The notes: a model not told the origin generated them from the letters alone. DNA of 64,000 nucleotides from an uncultured Clostridium sp. (GCA_958422185.1 CATZNW010000004.1:30331-94330), one strand, 5' to 3'; positions 27,992 to 37,912 are shown, counted from the first letter of the stretch. Numbers and translations are program-made.

Positions 27992-29215
27992 TTAATCACT
28001 TTTTCTTCTGAAAATCGCATCAGCAGACACCGGTTTATCACAGTCAAAAGAATAAACAGAAGTCGCCTTATTTGCAACAGAAGTTTTTTCACTGTCCGTT
28101 TCACAATATAGGTTTGAAACCACAATGTTATACGGTTTTTTATAAGGCTCCAAAACTTCCAGTTCTTCACCTTCATAAAACCTGTTTCTCTGGTCAACCG
28201 TAATTCTGCTGCCGTTTATATTTTTTAATAGTGCACAGACTTCCCAAGAACGCACATATCCGCCGTAATCCGTGACCTGCCCATTTTTGATAGGCCCGAA
28301 ATAAAAACCGGTGGTATACTCTCTGTGGCTCATTCTGTTCATTTCATCCAGTATCCACTGAGAAGGTCTGAAATCCGGCGAAGGATTTATCAAGTATTCA
28401 TCTATAGCAGCCCTGTATGCGTGTGTAACGGCCGCAGTGTAGTATTCGCTCTTGGCCCTGCCTTCAATTTTAAAGGAATTGATTCCGGAAGCAGCAAGTT
28501 CCGGTATATGTTCTATCATGCATAAATCGCGTGAATTAAAAATATAAGTGCCGTCTTTCTCCTGATTCACAGGAAAATATTCTCCGGGGCGCTTTTCTTC
28601 CATCAAGTGGTACTTCCAGCGGCACGGCTGAGCACAGTCTCCCCTGTTAGCGTCTCTTCCCGTCAAATAATCCGAAAGAATACATCTGCCGCTGAAACTC
28701 ATACACATTGCGCCGTGAACAAAAGCCTCGATCTCAAGTTCCGGCGGGCACTTGTCCCGTATGATTCTTATTTCATCAAGTGAAAGCTCGCGCGCAGTTA
28801 CAACTCTTGACGCGCCCATTTCATAATAGGCGTTTGCTGCTGCATAATTCACAATCCCGGCTTGAGTGGATACATGGATCTCCACATCCGGCGCATATTT
28901 TTTTGCCATCTGTAAAACGCCCATATCCGCAATAATAAAAGCGTCTACACCAACATCCTGAGCAAAACTCAAAAAATCAGGCAGTTCGGGTATTTCATCA
29001 TTTCTTGGCAAAGTATTGCAGGTCAAATACAGTTTTTTACCGTTTTTATGAACAAGCCCAACTGCTTCTTTTAATTCGCTGCCGTCAAAATTGGACGGAT
29101 TCGAACGCATTCCGAATTTAGTTCCGCCGATATACACCGCATCTGCGCCGAATTTAACTGCGAGTTTTAAGCGCTCGAAATCACCTGCCGGTGAAAGAAG
29201 TTCTATATTCTGCAT
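27992..29215 (-). CDS. Peptidase U32-family protein (RlhA/TrhP/YrrO-like)
   Basis: About 407 aa with the U32 signature around EAFVHGAMCMSFSGRC (about 160-180) and the following cysteines (GDCAQPC) that in characterised members bind an iron-sulfur cluster. Studied relatives install 5-hydroxyl groups on tRNA U34 or 23S rRNA C2501 using prephenate-derived chemistry, so RNA hydroxylation is more likely than collagen degradation. The N-terminal half is TIM-barrel-like. I chose ATG 29215 with GCGGGGA upstream; an in-frame ATG at 29230 overlaps the mltG stop and is a possible alternative. Confidence 0.88.
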   Translation of the reverse strand: MQNIELLSPAGDFERLKLAVKFGADAVYIGGTKFGMRSNPSNFDGSELKEAVGLVHKNGKKLYLTCNTLPRNDEIPELPDFLSFAQDVGVDAFIIADMGVLQMAKKYAPDVEIHVSTQAGIVNYAAANAYYEMGASRVVTARELSLDEIRIIRDKCPPELEIEAFVHGAMCMSFSGRCILSDYLTGRDANRGDCAQPCRWKYHLMEEKRPGEYFPVNQEKDGTYIFNSRDLCMIEHIPELAASGINSFKIEGRAKSEYYTAAVTHAYRAAIDEYLINPSPDFRPSQWILDEMNRMSHREYTTGFYFGPIKNGQVTDYGGYVRSWEVCALLKNINGSRITVDQRNRFYEGEELEVLEPYKKPYNIVVSNLYCETDSEKTSVANKATSVYSFDCDKPVSADAIFRRKSD

Positions 29216-29229
29216 ATTCGTTCCCCGCA

Positions 29230-30495
29230 TCAATAGCTCAAATACGGCGCATATCTCTGGATCAGTGTTCTGAATTCGGAATATGTTTCAGCTGTATACA
29301 AAGTACCGTCCATATCATGGAAGAAAAAGTAAGCGTCAGTATCAGCAGGTTCCAAAACAGCCTCTATAGCTGCAAGACCAGGATTACAAATAGGACCTTC
29401 CGGCAAGCCAACTACAGTTGAATCAGAATTTGTATTATAATACTGCAAATAGTAATCCGCCGTATGGGCAGAGGTTGAAGAAAGCGCCGGAGCAACAGTA
29501 TTATTAATATAATCTGAAGTTGACTGACAGCCAAGAGACGGAAAATTGGTTGTATCGGCAAGTCTGTTTTCAATAATAGCGGCTATCGTCTTCATCTGAT
29601 CCTCCGCTCCGGCTTCAGCCTGAACGATCGAAGCAATCGTGATGACCTCATGCATGGTATAACCCATTTCCTGAGCCTTCGTTCTGTGTTCCTCGGTAAT
29701 GACCTCTTCAAAATGGCTCAGGAAGGTTTCCATAACGCTTGACGCACTCTGGCCTATATAGAAATCATAAGTCTCGGGAAAAAGGTAACCTTCAAGCCTG
29801 TACGGAACAGTCTCCTTAGACTGAAGATCCGAAACAAGTGAATAACTGAAATCAGTGGATTCAATTACTGAAAGCAAAGAAGCCCTGTCGCAAACTTCGT
29901 TTTCAACGAGAAGATCCACGATCTCAGGCACGGTATAGCCTTCCGGGAACATAAGCCTGACGGTTTCGGAAGTATCGGCTTCACCCATCATGTTGATAAG
30001 CATTCCTTCCAGTCCCATCTGCCCGTTTAAATAATAAACGCCTGCCTTAAAAGGCCCGGTCACATCATAATCGCCTACAACTACAGATGCAAATTTTATA
30101 TAAAACTTGCAAAAGTTTTTGCATGTGATCAGATCATAATCTGCCAGAAGATCGACCGCATCCGACGGTGATTCAATATCCTGTGCATAATTGATCGTGA
30201 CAGAGGATTTGGATTTCGTCATTCCAAAAATGTCATTTATACAGAAAATCGCGTAAACGGAAATAAGCATAGAAACAGCAATAACGATTATAAAAAACCA
30301 GTATGTTGAAGCTACACCGCTTTTTTTGCCCTTGTTTTTCCTGCCGTTTTTATCCGCATTGCCTTTCGCAGTTTTTTTTGCGGTTTTTATTCCGGAATAA
30401 TCCTGATTTGTAAAATAAACATCCTTATTTTCACCGCGGGAATCTGTTTCTGAAAGATTGATTCCAGTCTCGTCCAGCTTAAAATCATCTGCCAT
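29230..30495 (-). CDS. mltG: Endolytic murein transglycosylase MltG (YceG-like)
   Basis: 421-aa membrane protein that cuts nascent glycan strands and sets their length. A basic, lysine-rich cytoplasmic segment (about 36-60) precedes one transmembrane helix (about 65-86). The extracellular YceG domain carries FPEGYTVPEIVDLL (about 183-196), EGYLFPETY (about 235-243) and ASIVQAEAG (about 288-296). In E. coli the last motif is ASIVEKET; the first of its two glutamates is Gln292 here and the second is Glu294. The start has AGGAGG. It follows the cyclo-ligase gene by 12 nt, and the order mltG-U32 is common in Firmicutes. Confidence 0.93.
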   Translation of the reverse strand: MADDFKLDETGINLSETDSRGENKDVYFTNQDYSGIKTAKKTAKGNADKNGRKNKGKKSGVASTYWFFIIVIAVSMLISVYAIFCINDIFGMTKSKSSVTINYAQDIESPSDAVDLLADYDLITCKNFCKFYIKFASVVVGDYDVTGPFKAGVYYLNGQMGLEGMLINMMGEADTSETVRLMFPEGYTVPEIVDLLVENEVCDRASLLSVIESTDFSYSLVSDLQSKETVPYRLEGYLFPETYDFYIGQSASSVMETFLSHFEEVITEEHRTKAQEMGYTMHEVITIASIVQAEAGAEDQMKTIAAIIENRLADTTNFPSLGCQSTSDYINNTVAPALSSTSAHTADYYLQYYNTNSDSTVVGLPEGPICNPGLAAIEAVLEPADTDAYFFFHDMDGTLYTAETYSEFRTLIQRYAPYLSY

Positions 30496-30507
30496 AAAAT
30501 ACCTCCT

Positions 30508-31065
30508 TTACACACTGATCATTTTTTCTTCTGTAATTATGTAATCCACCGGCAAATCATGGCTTTCCGCCGGAAGTGATTCGCTGATTAATTCATTATA
30601 GCACAAACCCACACTTGTAATTGTAAATTTTTCTAAAAATCTGTCATAATAACCTTTTCCATAGCCGAGCCGATAGCCCTTTGGATCAAAAGACAGACCG
30701 GGAACAACACATACAGCGTTTTTAGAATTCTTAAACGGTTTGCAAACAGAAATATCCGGCTCCATGATTCCGAAAGCACCTTTTTTAAGTGCTGTCACAT
30801 CTTTTACAAGATAAAAGGTCATTTTGCCGTTTTTATCCAAGCATTTCGGCAAATAAAGTTTTTTTTCGTCATGAATGGCTTGGCAAATAACTGCAGACGT
30901 ATCCACTTCACTGCCGTAGCTGCAATAACACAATATCTCATCTGCAGATGCGTATATACTGCTGTTTAAAAAATTGGCACAGATAAGACGATCTTTTTCA
31001 GATTTATTTAAAATATTTGCTCTTTTTTGCTTTAGCCGTAAACGCAATTCGTTTTTTATCTGCAC
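30508..31065 (-). CDS. 5-formyltetrahydrofolate cyclo-ligase
   Basis: Converts 5-formyl-THF to 5,10-methenyl-THF with ATP, recycling a folate storage form. It has 185 aa. The N-terminal KxxLRxxLKxKR-type basic helix and the C-terminal signature RLGYGKGYYDRFL (about 133-145) are diagnostic; PGLSFDPKGYRLG precedes it. It overlaps the DJ-1 gene by 10 nt and mltG follows after 12 nt. Gene symbols vary (ygfA, fau, mthfs), so none is given. Confidence 0.94.
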   Translation of the reverse strand: MQIKNELRLRLKQKRANILNKSEKDRLICANFLNSSIYASADEILCYCSYGSEVDTSAVICQAIHDEKKLYLPKCLDKNGKMTFYLVKDVTALKKGAFGIMEPDISVCKPFKNSKNAVCVVPGLSFDPKGYRLGYGKGYYDRFLEKFTITSVGLCYNELISESLPAESHDLPVDYIITEEKMISV

Positions 31066-31595
31066 TGGATGGACTTCCTCACTTGATCTGCGGCGTCTTC
31101 GCCTTTTAACGCGGAAACAATTTCCAATCCGAAATCTACAGAAACACCGGCACCTCTTGCCGTGATAAAATTACCGTCTCTAACAACATAATCAGAAGAA
31201 ACAGCCGCACCTTCAAGATACTGCTCAAAACCGGGGTAAGCAATTGCCCTTCTTCCTTTAAGCAATCCCAGTTTTCCAAGCAGGGAAGGTCCGGCACAAA
31301 TGGCGCACACCAATTTGCCCATCCCGGCAGCATTAAGCAGGCTGTTTTTTACAAAATCGCTCTTTTCAAGATTTGTTACACCGGGCATTCCTCCCGGAAT
31401 AATAACGGCTTCTGAAGCCTCAATATCTGCCTCCCCGGGCATAATATCTGCCGTGACTTTAACTTTACATGAAGATTCCACCACTGGGCCTGTAATCCCT
31501 ATCGTTTTAACCTCTACACCGGCTCTGCGCAGCATATCTACCGGAGAAAGAGCCTCGATGATCTCAAATCCATCTGCAAGAAAAACGTATACCAT
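31056..31595 (-). CDS. DJ-1/PfpI (ThiJ) family protein
   Basis: 179-aa flavodoxin-like protein with the nucleophile-elbow cysteine Cys100 in CAICAGPS and an acidic partner in FEIIEALSP (Glu11/Glu14), the usual DJ-1/YajL arrangement. Family members act as deglycase/hydratase or redox-stress chaperones; the exact activity cannot be set from sequence. ATG 31595 was chosen because AGGAG lies 8 nt upstream; the frame could open at a GTG nine nt earlier, which is worse placed. Confidence 0.88.
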   Translation of the reverse strand: MVYVFLADGFEIIEALSPVDMLRRAGVEVKTIGITGPVVESSCKVKVTADIMPGEADIEASEAVIIPGGMPGVTNLEKSDFVKNSLLNAAGMGKLVCAICAGPSLLGKLGLLKGRRAIAYPGFEQYLEGAAVSSDYVVRDGNFITARGAGVSVDFGLEIVSALKGEDAADQVRKSIQCR

Positions 31596-31606
31596 AAAAA
31601 TCACTC

Positions 31607-32122
31607 CTATGCTTTAAAACCTGTACCGCCAACAGGCAACTTACAGCGCGAACAGATCATACCGGAAGGATATTGATAATCGCTGCCTTCATAAAGGTAC
31701 TCGCATATCTCTTCGCTCTCATCAAACTTAACTTTATTTGTATATTTTCCGTCCGAAAACAACTTTGTTTCAAATCCGAAGCGCCTATAAAATTCAAACA
31801 GACTGTCCTTAGCCGGAATGAGCCACAAAAACTCGTAATCAAGTTTTTTTGCCTCAAATATCAGCCTTGAAACAAAACCTCTTCCCCTGAATTCACTTTT
31901 TGTGCACACTGCATACAAATACGCGCCTTTTCTGTTACAATAAAAACAGTCAACGAGAAAAAGCATCGATACCAAAGCATCGTCCTTAAAATACCCAAGG
32001 CACAATTTATGCCTGCAGTTTTCAAGAAAAAAAGTAATATCTTCTTCTGTATCCCCAAAAACTTCCTTCCAAAGGGCAGTGATCCGGGAAGAATCGTCTG
32101 TAACAGCAATCTTATCAGCCAT
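31607..32122 (-). CDS. GNAT-family N-acetyltransferase
   Basis: 171 aa with a GNAT fold: the acetyl-CoA loop is SEFRGRGFVSRLI (about 77-89), followed by the beta-bulge region and a C-terminal FYRRFGF, typical of acetyltransferases that act on amines. A C-terminal IC-RC cysteine pair (about 160-163) is unusual, but its role is unknown. The substrate is unknown. It overlaps the DUF2156 gene by 8 nt and the DJ-1 gene follows after 11 nt. Confidence 0.82.
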   Translation of the reverse strand: MADKIAVTDDSSRITALWKEVFGDTEEDITFFLENCRHKLCLGYFKDDALVSMLFLVDCFYCNRKGAYLYAVCTKSEFRGRGFVSRLIFEAKKLDYEFLWLIPAKDSLFEFYRRFGFETKLFSDGKYTNKVKFDESEEICEYLYEGSDYQYPSGMICSRCKLPVGGTGFKA

Positions 32123-33014
32123 GATACACCGCCGTTTCTTTTTTCAGCCATATTGCAGGTCTGTAAGACTGCTTAGCCTTTCTTAGACCAGGCAATCCAA
32201 GATCCTCTTCCCTGTTTACATATATATATCCGTCCTCAGCAAGGCGTTTGGCAAACTCCCTGTTGATCATTGCATAAGCTCCCTGAATATCCGCCGGAGC
32301 CTTTTCAAAATGAGTTACAAAGCAATGCTCGTTCATCCGCTCTCCGTAGGTATATGCGATCGGCCTGTTATTTACCCTTATCAGTCCGCCTTTAAACCCA
32401 AGATCTGAATAGTGCTCAAAGCCGGCAAGAACAGCCTCAAACTCAAGGGAATAATCCGTATCGCTGTCTGCGTCATTCCTGTTCCGGATCCAGCTTGTGT
32501 GCAGATCAATACATTCTGAAATGTTTTCCCGATCAATTTCTTTATAACTCCAGTCAGGAAAATTCTTTATAAAATTAGATATATGGTTGCGTTTTGAGTG
32601 ATACTTTTTTCCTGTAAGCGACGCCAGATCAGAAACCATATAGATATAATCATTATTGCCGTCATCATATTCATACGAAAATTTCCCGGGGAAATCAGAG
32701 TCCAGAACAGCTTTATAACTTTCCGTAACGCCGTAAATACGAGGTCTTATTCCAAGTGCGGCAGCATCGTTTATTATAGCCAAAACCGCATCCCTGAAAC
32801 TGCCTTCGCCTATCGGAAGAGAATACTGAAAGTTTTCATTATTGCCCCAGCGGCATATTATAAAATCGTCATAACGCGCTACAAGCGATTTATAAGATGC
32901 GCGCCAGAGAAAAATATTACCGAAAGTGTATTCGCAGTTCATACTGTGCGCGTATGAAAAGCACCGGGAAATCCAGTCTTTATCGTTTAATTGTGGTGTT
33001 CTGAAATTCAGCAT
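32115..33014 (-). CDS. DUF2156 family protein (GNAT-like fold)
   Basis: 299-aa protein with two GNAT-like halves, as in the phosphatidylglycerol lysyltransferase C-terminal family (DUF2156). Recognisable are the SYAHSMNCEYTFGN start region and a C-terminal INREFAK...YVNREEDLGLPGLRKAKQSY stretch (about 250-290, quoted in parts). It lacks the large membrane domain of MprF, so soluble acyl- or aminoacyl-transfer is possible but unproven. Start ATG 33014, behind AAAGAGG within the tmk 3' end, is preferred to 33032. Confidence 0.8.
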   Translation of the reverse strand: MLNFRTPQLNDKDWISRCFSYAHSMNCEYTFGNIFLWRASYKSLVARYDDFIICRWGNNENFQYSLPIGEGSFRDAVLAIINDAAALGIRPRIYGVTESYKAVLDSDFPGKFSYEYDDGNNDYIYMVSDLASLTGKKYHSKRNHISNFIKNFPDWSYKEIDRENISECIDLHTSWIRNRNDADSDTDYSLEFEAVLAGFEHYSDLGFKGGLIRVNNRPIAYTYGERMNEHCFVTHFEKAPADIQGAYAMINREFAKRLAEDGYIYVNREEDLGLPGLRKAKQSYRPAIWLKKETAVYHG

Positions 33015-33673
33015 AAAACCTCTTTGATCCATTCTAATATTTTACTGTGGATATATTCGACAGGATATGGCTCATTTGAGTCAGAACACGGAATGATCTT
33101 CCAGTTTTCTTTTGAGGCAGCATAAAGAGCTGCGCTTCGGCAGTTCTGAAGAAATTCAACGTTATTTTCATGAACATCTTTTTCAGATTCATCTCCGCCG
33201 TAACGCTCTGACAATAATTTTTGTGAAATTTCCACCGGCATATCAAGATAAATGATGAGATCCGGTTTGGGAATAGCAAGTTTTGCGTATTCAAAATCCG
33301 CGCTCCACGCAAGGTATGCATCCCATTCGCTTCTGTCGATCTTTTCCATCTGATAAATAGAATTAGATGTAGCATATCTGTCTGCGACGATAAGCGTGCC
33401 GCTGTCATAATCTTTTTTCCAGTCAAGATTAAAAGAAGCATATCTGTCCACAGCATAAAACGCGCTTGCTGCAAATGCATTAACAGTATCGGCATCTTTT
33501 CCAAAATCTCCGGAAAGATACATTTTTACAAGCGTGCTTGAAGGGCTGTCATAATCGGGAAGCTTGATCTTTCTGAAGTTGATATCTTCTTTTTTCAGAT
33601 AGTCAACAAGCATTTGTGTCTGCGTAGATTTACCGCTTCCGTCAAGGCCCTCAATAACGATTAGTTTTCCCAT
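33008..33673 (-). CDS. tmk: Thymidylate kinase
   Basis: Phosphorylates dTMP to dTDP. The 221 aa include the P-loop EGLDGSGKST (8-17), the DRYATSNSIYQ motif (about 98-108) that contacts the nucleotide base, and a lid segment SERYGGDESEKD (about 155-166). It is a little longer than the 205-215 aa common in the family. It overlaps DUF896 by 13 nt and DUF2156 by 7 nt. Being downstream of sigA and dnaG, it adds a dNTP-supply step to a replication-themed operon. Confidence 0.94.
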   Translation of the reverse strand: MGKLIVIEGLDGSGKSTQTQMLVDYLKKEDINFRKIKLPDYDSPSSTLVKMYLSGDFGKDADTVNAFAASAFYAVDRYASFNLDWKKDYDSGTLIVADRYATSNSIYQMEKIDRSEWDAYLAWSADFEYAKLAIPKPDLIIYLDMPVEISQKLLSERYGGDESEKDVHENNVEFLQNCRSAALYAASKENWKIIPCSDSNEPYPVEYIHSKILEWIKEVLC

Positions 33674-33879
33674 TGATTTTTTCTTTTTACCTTTCTTTTA
33701 TTCCCGTGCTCATCAACAATATAAGTGTTGTCAAGCTGAGAGGTAAGGCTTTCTTTAATGCTGTCTATATAAAGCTTTCTGAGCCCTGCCTGTTCTTTCT
33801 TTTCTTCATCGGAAAGCCCGCTTTCCTTTGATTTCCGGGCCAGTTCATTGATTCTGTTTATCTGCTCTTTACTGATCAT
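33661..33879 (-). CDS. DUF896 (YnzC-like) small protein
   Basis: 72-aa helical-hairpin protein of the YnzC/DUF896 family. The signature INRINELARKSKESGLSDEE (residues about 8-27) and EQAGLRKLYIDSIK are clear. In B. subtilis the relatives are SOS-linked or of unknown function. The ATG shares one nucleotide with the sigA stop (TGATG), implying coupled translation. The C-terminus is basic (KRKVKRKN). Confidence 0.9.
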   Translation of the reverse strand: MISKEQINRINELARKSKESGLSDEEKKEQAGLRKLYIDSIKESLTSQLDNTYIVDEHGNKRKVKRKNQWEN

Positions 33880-35009
33880 CAATCCAAAAAGTCCTTAAGT
33901 TTTTTACTTCGGCTCGGGTGGCGGAGTTTTCTGAGCGCCTTTGCCTCGATCTGGCGGATACGTTCTCTTGTAACGTTGAATTCCTTGCCTACTTCTTCCA
34001 GCGTTTTAGGGTTTCCATCCTTAAGACCGAATCTTAGCGAAAGAACCTTTGCTTCACGGGGCGTCAAGGTCTTAAGGACTTCGTCAAGCTGTTCTTTAAG
34101 CAGACTCATGGAAGCAGCGTCCGCAGGAGCGAGCGCATCATCATCAGGAATAAAATCACCAAGATGTGAATCCTCTTCTTCACCGATAGGTGTTTCAAGT
34201 GAAACAGGTTCCTGTGAGACACGCAGGATCTCCCTTACCTTTTCAGGCGGCATATCAAGAAAATCAGCAATCTCCTCTGGCGACGGCTCTTTTCCGTTTT
34301 GGTGAAGAAGCTGACTGTTTGCTTTTTTTACTTTATTTATCGTTTCTACCATATGAACAGGGATCCTTATCGTTCTTGCCTGATCGGCAATTGCCCTTGT
34401 AATAGCCTGTCTGATCCACCACGTTGCATAGGTGGAGAATTTAAAGCCTTTTGTATAGTCAAACTTATCAACGGCCTTTATAAGCCCCATGTTGCCTTCC
34501 TGAATCAGATCTAGAAACTGCATTCCCCTGCCTACATATCTTTTTGCAATACTGACAACAAGGCGCAGGTTTGCCTCTGCCAGGCGTTTTTTGGCTACCG
34601 GGTCATCATCAGCAATCCTCATTGCATATTCGATCTCCTCCTCGGGAGTAAGAAGCGGCACACGTCCGATCTCTTTAAGATATACCTTAACCGGATCATC
34701 CATTGCAGCATTATCGTTAGTGGCGACGGTATCCGCCGCATCAGTCTCTTTCGGAAGATCAACTTCAAGCGGGATACCGTCAAGCGCTTCCGAAGAAAAA
34801 TCGTCAATAATATTGATATTGGCGCTGTCGATCATATCATTCAGTTTTTCGAGCTCGTCCACATCAAGATCAAGATCTACGATTAAGGTGTCTATCTCCT
34901 GAGCAGTAAGGTGACCAACACTCTTTCCTTTTTCGACCAGCTTTTTGAATGCAGCTGTTTTTTTGTCGTCATTAACCTGAGGGGTATTATTTTTATTTTT
35001 GTTATCCAT
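33879..35009 (-). CDS. rpoD: Primary RNA polymerase sigma factor SigA/RpoD
   Basis: Housekeeping sigma-70. The 376 aa include an N-terminal region 1.1-like domain (about 15-65), region 1.2 ([21 protein letters not shown]), region 2 with [17 protein letters not shown] (-10 recognition), region 3 ([12 protein letters not shown]) and region 4 with LRFGLKDG...[22 protein letters not shown] (-35 recognition). No long non-conserved insert is present, as usual in Firmicutes. It lies 17 nt after dnaG, the classic macromolecular-synthesis arrangement. Confidence 0.97.
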   Translation of the reverse strand: MDNKNKNNTPQVNDDKKTAAFKKLVEKGKSVGHLTAQEIDTLIVDLDLDVDELEKLNDMIDSANINIIDDFSSEALDGIPLEVDLPKETDAADTVATNDNAAMDDPVKVYLKEIGRVPLLTPEEEIEYAMRIADDDPVAKKRLAEANLRLVVSIAKRYVGRGMQFLDLIQEGNMGLIKAVDKFDYTKGFKFSTYATWWIRQAITRAIADQARTIRIPVHMVETINKVKKANSQLLHQNGKEPSPEEIADFLDMPPEKVREILRVSQEPVSLETPIGEEEDSHLGDFIPDDDALAPADAASMSLLKEQLDEVLKTLTPREAKVLSLRFGLKDGNPKTLEEVGKEFNVTRERIRQIEAKALRKLRHPSRSKKLKDFLD

Positions 35010-35026
35010 AATCTTTCTCCTCTTAA

Positions 35027-36766
35027 TTATGTATTAAAAAGCTTTCTGAATTCATCGTCAGTCATATCTGCGGCCGATTTTTTATTCTTTTTTGAGTTTT
35101 CTTCCCTAATTAAACTCATACAGTCAGTAAATTCAGCCTTAGGATTATCACTCGGTTTTCCGCGCGCGATGATTCCTGAAAGTCTGCCAAGCTCTTCAGA
35201 AGAGAGCACAGCGGAAAAATTCATTAAATCATTATCATAACCGTTTGCAATATTCTCTAACACCTTTCCGTATACTTTTCTGAAAAAGCCTGCCGGCAGC
35301 TCATCCGAGCCAAAATCAGAAACAAGTTTGACACAGTCCGGATATTTTATCAGAAGATAAAGCAATCTGTCAACGGCTTTTATCATTTTGGAGGTTTCAC
35401 CCATATCGCGGCTGAGCTTTTGATTTTCCCTGATCGTATTAACAACAGGGGCATTCAGTTCCTTTCTTCTCTGCCGTCTTCTGTCAGAGCGCATATACTT
35501 ATTTAACTGAGCTTCTATGGAACTTTTATCAACGCCGATCTCCTCGGCGATCCTGCTCATATACAGATCGCGCTCAACCGGATCCGCCTGCGCAAGTACA
35601 GGTACTACAGCTGAAGAAAAATCTATTTTGCCCTGAGTCGTTGCAATATTATATTTGCTGCGCTGACGTAAAATATTATATTCTGTTTCGTTCATCGCTT
35701 TATCTATCATTGCGCCGAACTTTTCAACGCCTACGTTTTTTATGATTTCATCGGGATCTTTTCCGTATTCAAACGCAGGTATCCTTATTTTCATATCCGT
35801 ATTTCTGAAAAGGCCCACCGCCTTATCCAATGCTTTTCTTCCCGCATCGTCATTATCATAAGCCAGGATAACTTCGCTTGCATATCGGCTTATAAGGTGT
35901 ACCTGTTCATTTGTAAGAGCTGTTCCGCATCCGGCCACACAATTGGTGAATCCGGCCTGATTCATTGCAATAACATCCATGTAGCCTTCGCAAAGAATGA
36001 TCTCGCTCTTACCGCTGTCCTTGGCAAAATTAAGGCCGAATACTTCATTGGTCTTCTTATAGGCCAAGGTCTCGTTGGTGTTTATATATTTCGGCTTACT
36101 GTCATCAAGCACGCGTCCGCCAAAGGCCACAACATTGCCCCTCACATCAATTATAGGCGTCATGACACGGTTTCTGAAATAATCATAATAATTATTCTTC
36201 TGGCCTTTTCTTACAAGGCCCGCTTCGTACAGTTCATTGACTGAAAATCCCTGGGATCTTAAAGCCTTCAGCAGACCGTCCCATTTATCCGGAGCATAGC
36301 CAAGCCCGAATTTTTTTATTGTGTGAAGCGTGAATTTTCTGTTTCTGTAGTATTCAAGCGCGGCGCTGCCTTCTTCGCTCATCAATACGGAATAAAAATA
36401 CTTTGCCGCTGCTCTGTTTGCCTCATAGATCCTGCGGCGTCGTCTGGAAATGCTGTCATCAAAACCATCAGCCGGCATCTGAAGCCCGGCACGCTGGGCC
36501 AGCATTTTTACCGCGTCTATATAATCAAGATTTTCAATTTTTTTTATAAAGGTAACCGCATCGCCCCCTGCGCCGCAGCCAAAACAGTAAAACGACTGGG
36601 TTTCGGGATAAACCGTAAAGGAAGGAGTTTTCTCATTATGGAACGGACAGAGCCCAACCAATGTTGAACCTCTTTTTTTAAGGTTTACATATGTTGAAAC
36701 AATATCCGTAATATCGGTTTTATATTTCAGCTCCTGCAGAAAAGACTCGTTTACAGGCAAATCCAC
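35027..36766 (-). CDS. dnaG: DNA primase DnaG
   Basis: Makes RNA primers at the replication fork. It has 579 aa. The CHC2 zinc finger has Cys40, His43, Cys61 and Cys64. The polymerase core has the Toprim motif EGYMDVIA (about 265) and [11 protein letters not shown] (about 302-312). The C-terminal third, which should bind the DnaB/DnaC helicase, is less conserved. The start has AAGGAG. It sits between dgt (17 nt) and sigA (17 nt). Confidence 0.96.
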   Translation of the reverse strand: MDLPVNESFLQELKYKTDITDIVSTYVNLKKRGSTLVGLCPFHNEKTPSFTVYPETQSFYCFGCGAGGDAVTFIKKIENLDYIDAVKMLAQRAGLQMPADGFDDSISRRRRRIYEANRAAAKYFYSVLMSEEGSAALEYYRNRKFTLHTIKKFGLGYAPDKWDGLLKALRSQGFSVNELYEAGLVRKGQKNNYYDYFRNRVMTPIIDVRGNVVAFGGRVLDDSKPKYINTNETLAYKKTNEVFGLNFAKDSGKSEIILCEGYMDVIAMNQAGFTNCVAGCGTALTNEQVHLISRYASEVILAYDNDDAGRKALDKAVGLFRNTDMKIRIPAFEYGKDPDEIIKNVGVEKFGAMIDKAMNETEYNILRQRSKYNIATTQGKIDFSSAVVPVLAQADPVERDLYMSRIAEEIGVDKSSIEAQLNKYMRSDRRRQRRKELNAPVVNTIRENQKLSRDMGETSKMIKAVDRLLYLLIKYPDCVKLVSDFGSDELPAGFFRKVYGKVLENIANGYDNDLMNFSAVLSSEELGRLSGIIARGKPSDNPKAEFTDCMSLIREENSKKNKKSAADMTDDEFRKLFNT

Positions 36767-36783
36767 AACTCCTTTCCAAAAAA

Positions 36784-37803
36784 TTAAAAATCTGAAAATT
36801 TAGGAATAAACAATCTGCAGTATTCTTTTAAGGCATAAGTATCGCTCATTCCGGCAATATAATCACATACCGCTCTTTGTTTGCCTTCATTATCTGCAAT
36901 TGCAGCATATGTATCCGGTAACTTGCAAATGTTCTTTAAATAAAAGCCGTAAAGTTTTTCAACAATATAATAGGCTTTTTCATCTTCTTTTTTACACACA
37001 TCGCTTGCATATACGTTTTCAAACATGAACGAGCGCAGTTCAATAAACGCTTTTTCACACCCGGAACTCATGCATATATCGCCCGAACTGTTTGATATGA
37101 TGTCCGAAACCAGTGTGTTGATCCTTTGTGTTTTTCTTTTCCCGAGGGTCACGCGAAGATGTTCCGGTATATCTTCCTCCGCCATAATGCCGGCGGCAAC
37201 TGCATCATCTATATCATGATTGATATAGGCTATCTTATCAGCACAGCGTAAAACCCGGCCCTCAAGCGTGTCAGATTTCACGGCGCCGCTGTGACAAAGT
37301 ATAGCATTGCGAACTTCTTTAGTTAAATTGAGGCCGGCACCCTGCTTCTCAAGTTTTTCAACGACTCTTACGCTTTGCTCATTATGACGAAAACCGATGT
37401 CAGACAATTCTCTGAGCGCTTTTTCACCGGCATGGCCGAACGGCGTATGGCCCAGATCATGACCAAGCGAAGCGGCTTCCGTCAGATCTTCATTCAGCCG
37501 GAGCGCTCTTGCGATTGTCCGGGCAATCTGAGCCACTTCAAGCGTATGAGTCAATCGGGTTCTGTAATAATCGCTCTGCGGTGCAAGAAACACCTGCGTC
37601 TTATGCTTAAGCCTTCTGAATGCGGAAGAATGGATTATCCGGTCCCTGTCTCTCTGATAACAGGTTCTGATGGAACATTCTTTCTCCTGCCGGTCCCTTC
37701 CCCGTGATTCAGATGAGAGAGAAGCATATTTACACAGGAAATCCTTTTCAGTCTGCTCAGCCTTTTCCCTGATCGTTTTTTCCAAAATAATCACCGTTAT
37801 CAT
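36784..37803 (-). CDS. dgt: dGTPase-like HD-domain triphosphohydrolase
   Basis: HD-domain enzyme that removes triphosphate from dNTPs. Metal-binding motifs RLTHTLEV (His at about 85) and GHDLGHTPFGHAGE (about 113-126) are intact, and SSAFRRLKHKTQV is the family signature. It is 339 aa when started at ATG 37803, but no good ribosome binding site precedes that codon. GGTGAT lies just before an in-frame TTG at 37785, which may be the true start. It heads the dgt-dnaG-rpoD operon, a common Firmicute order. Confidence 0.9.
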   Translation of the reverse strand: MITVIILEKTIREKAEQTEKDFLCKYASLSSESRGRDRQEKECSIRTCYQRDRDRIIHSSAFRRLKHKTQVFLAPQSDYYRTRLTHTLEVAQIARTIARALRLNEDLTEAASLGHDLGHTPFGHAGEKALRELSDIGFRHNEQSVRVVEKLEKQGAGLNLTKEVRNAILCHSGAVKSDTLEGRVLRCADKIAYINHDIDDAVAAGIMAEEDIPEHLRVTLGKRKTQRINTLVSDIISNSSGDICMSSGCEKAFIELRSFMFENVYASDVCKKEDEKAYYIVEKLYGFYLKNICKLPDTYAAIADNEGKQRAVCDYIAGMSDTYALKEYCRLFIPKFSDF

Positions 37804-37823
37804 TATTCTGATAAATAATACGT

Positions 37824-37853
37824 ATTATAGACTATAAATCCTTTTTTATTCAA
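37824..37853 (-). promoter_or_regulatory. SigA-type promoter of the dgt-dnaG-rpoD operon
   Basis: Minus-strand TTGAAT (37848-37853), 18-nt spacer, TATAAT (37824-37829). A perfect 14-bp palindrome (37815-37828, ATAATACGTATTAT) overlaps the -10 and the expected start. Confidence 0.78.
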
Positions 37854-37865
37854 AAATTTTTCCAC

Positions 37866-37894
37866 TTGACATATTTTCCTTAACCGTTTATTAT
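37866..37894 (+). promoter_or_regulatory. Consensus SigA promoter of the metallophosphoesterase gene
   Basis: TTGACA (37866-37871), exactly 17 nt, TATTAT (37889-37894), then GAGG at 37901-37904 and ATG at 37913. The -10 ends only 18 nt before the start codon, so the 5' UTR is very short. Confidence 0.88.
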
Positions 37895-37912
37895 CAAAAT
37901 GAGGTTTTAAAT

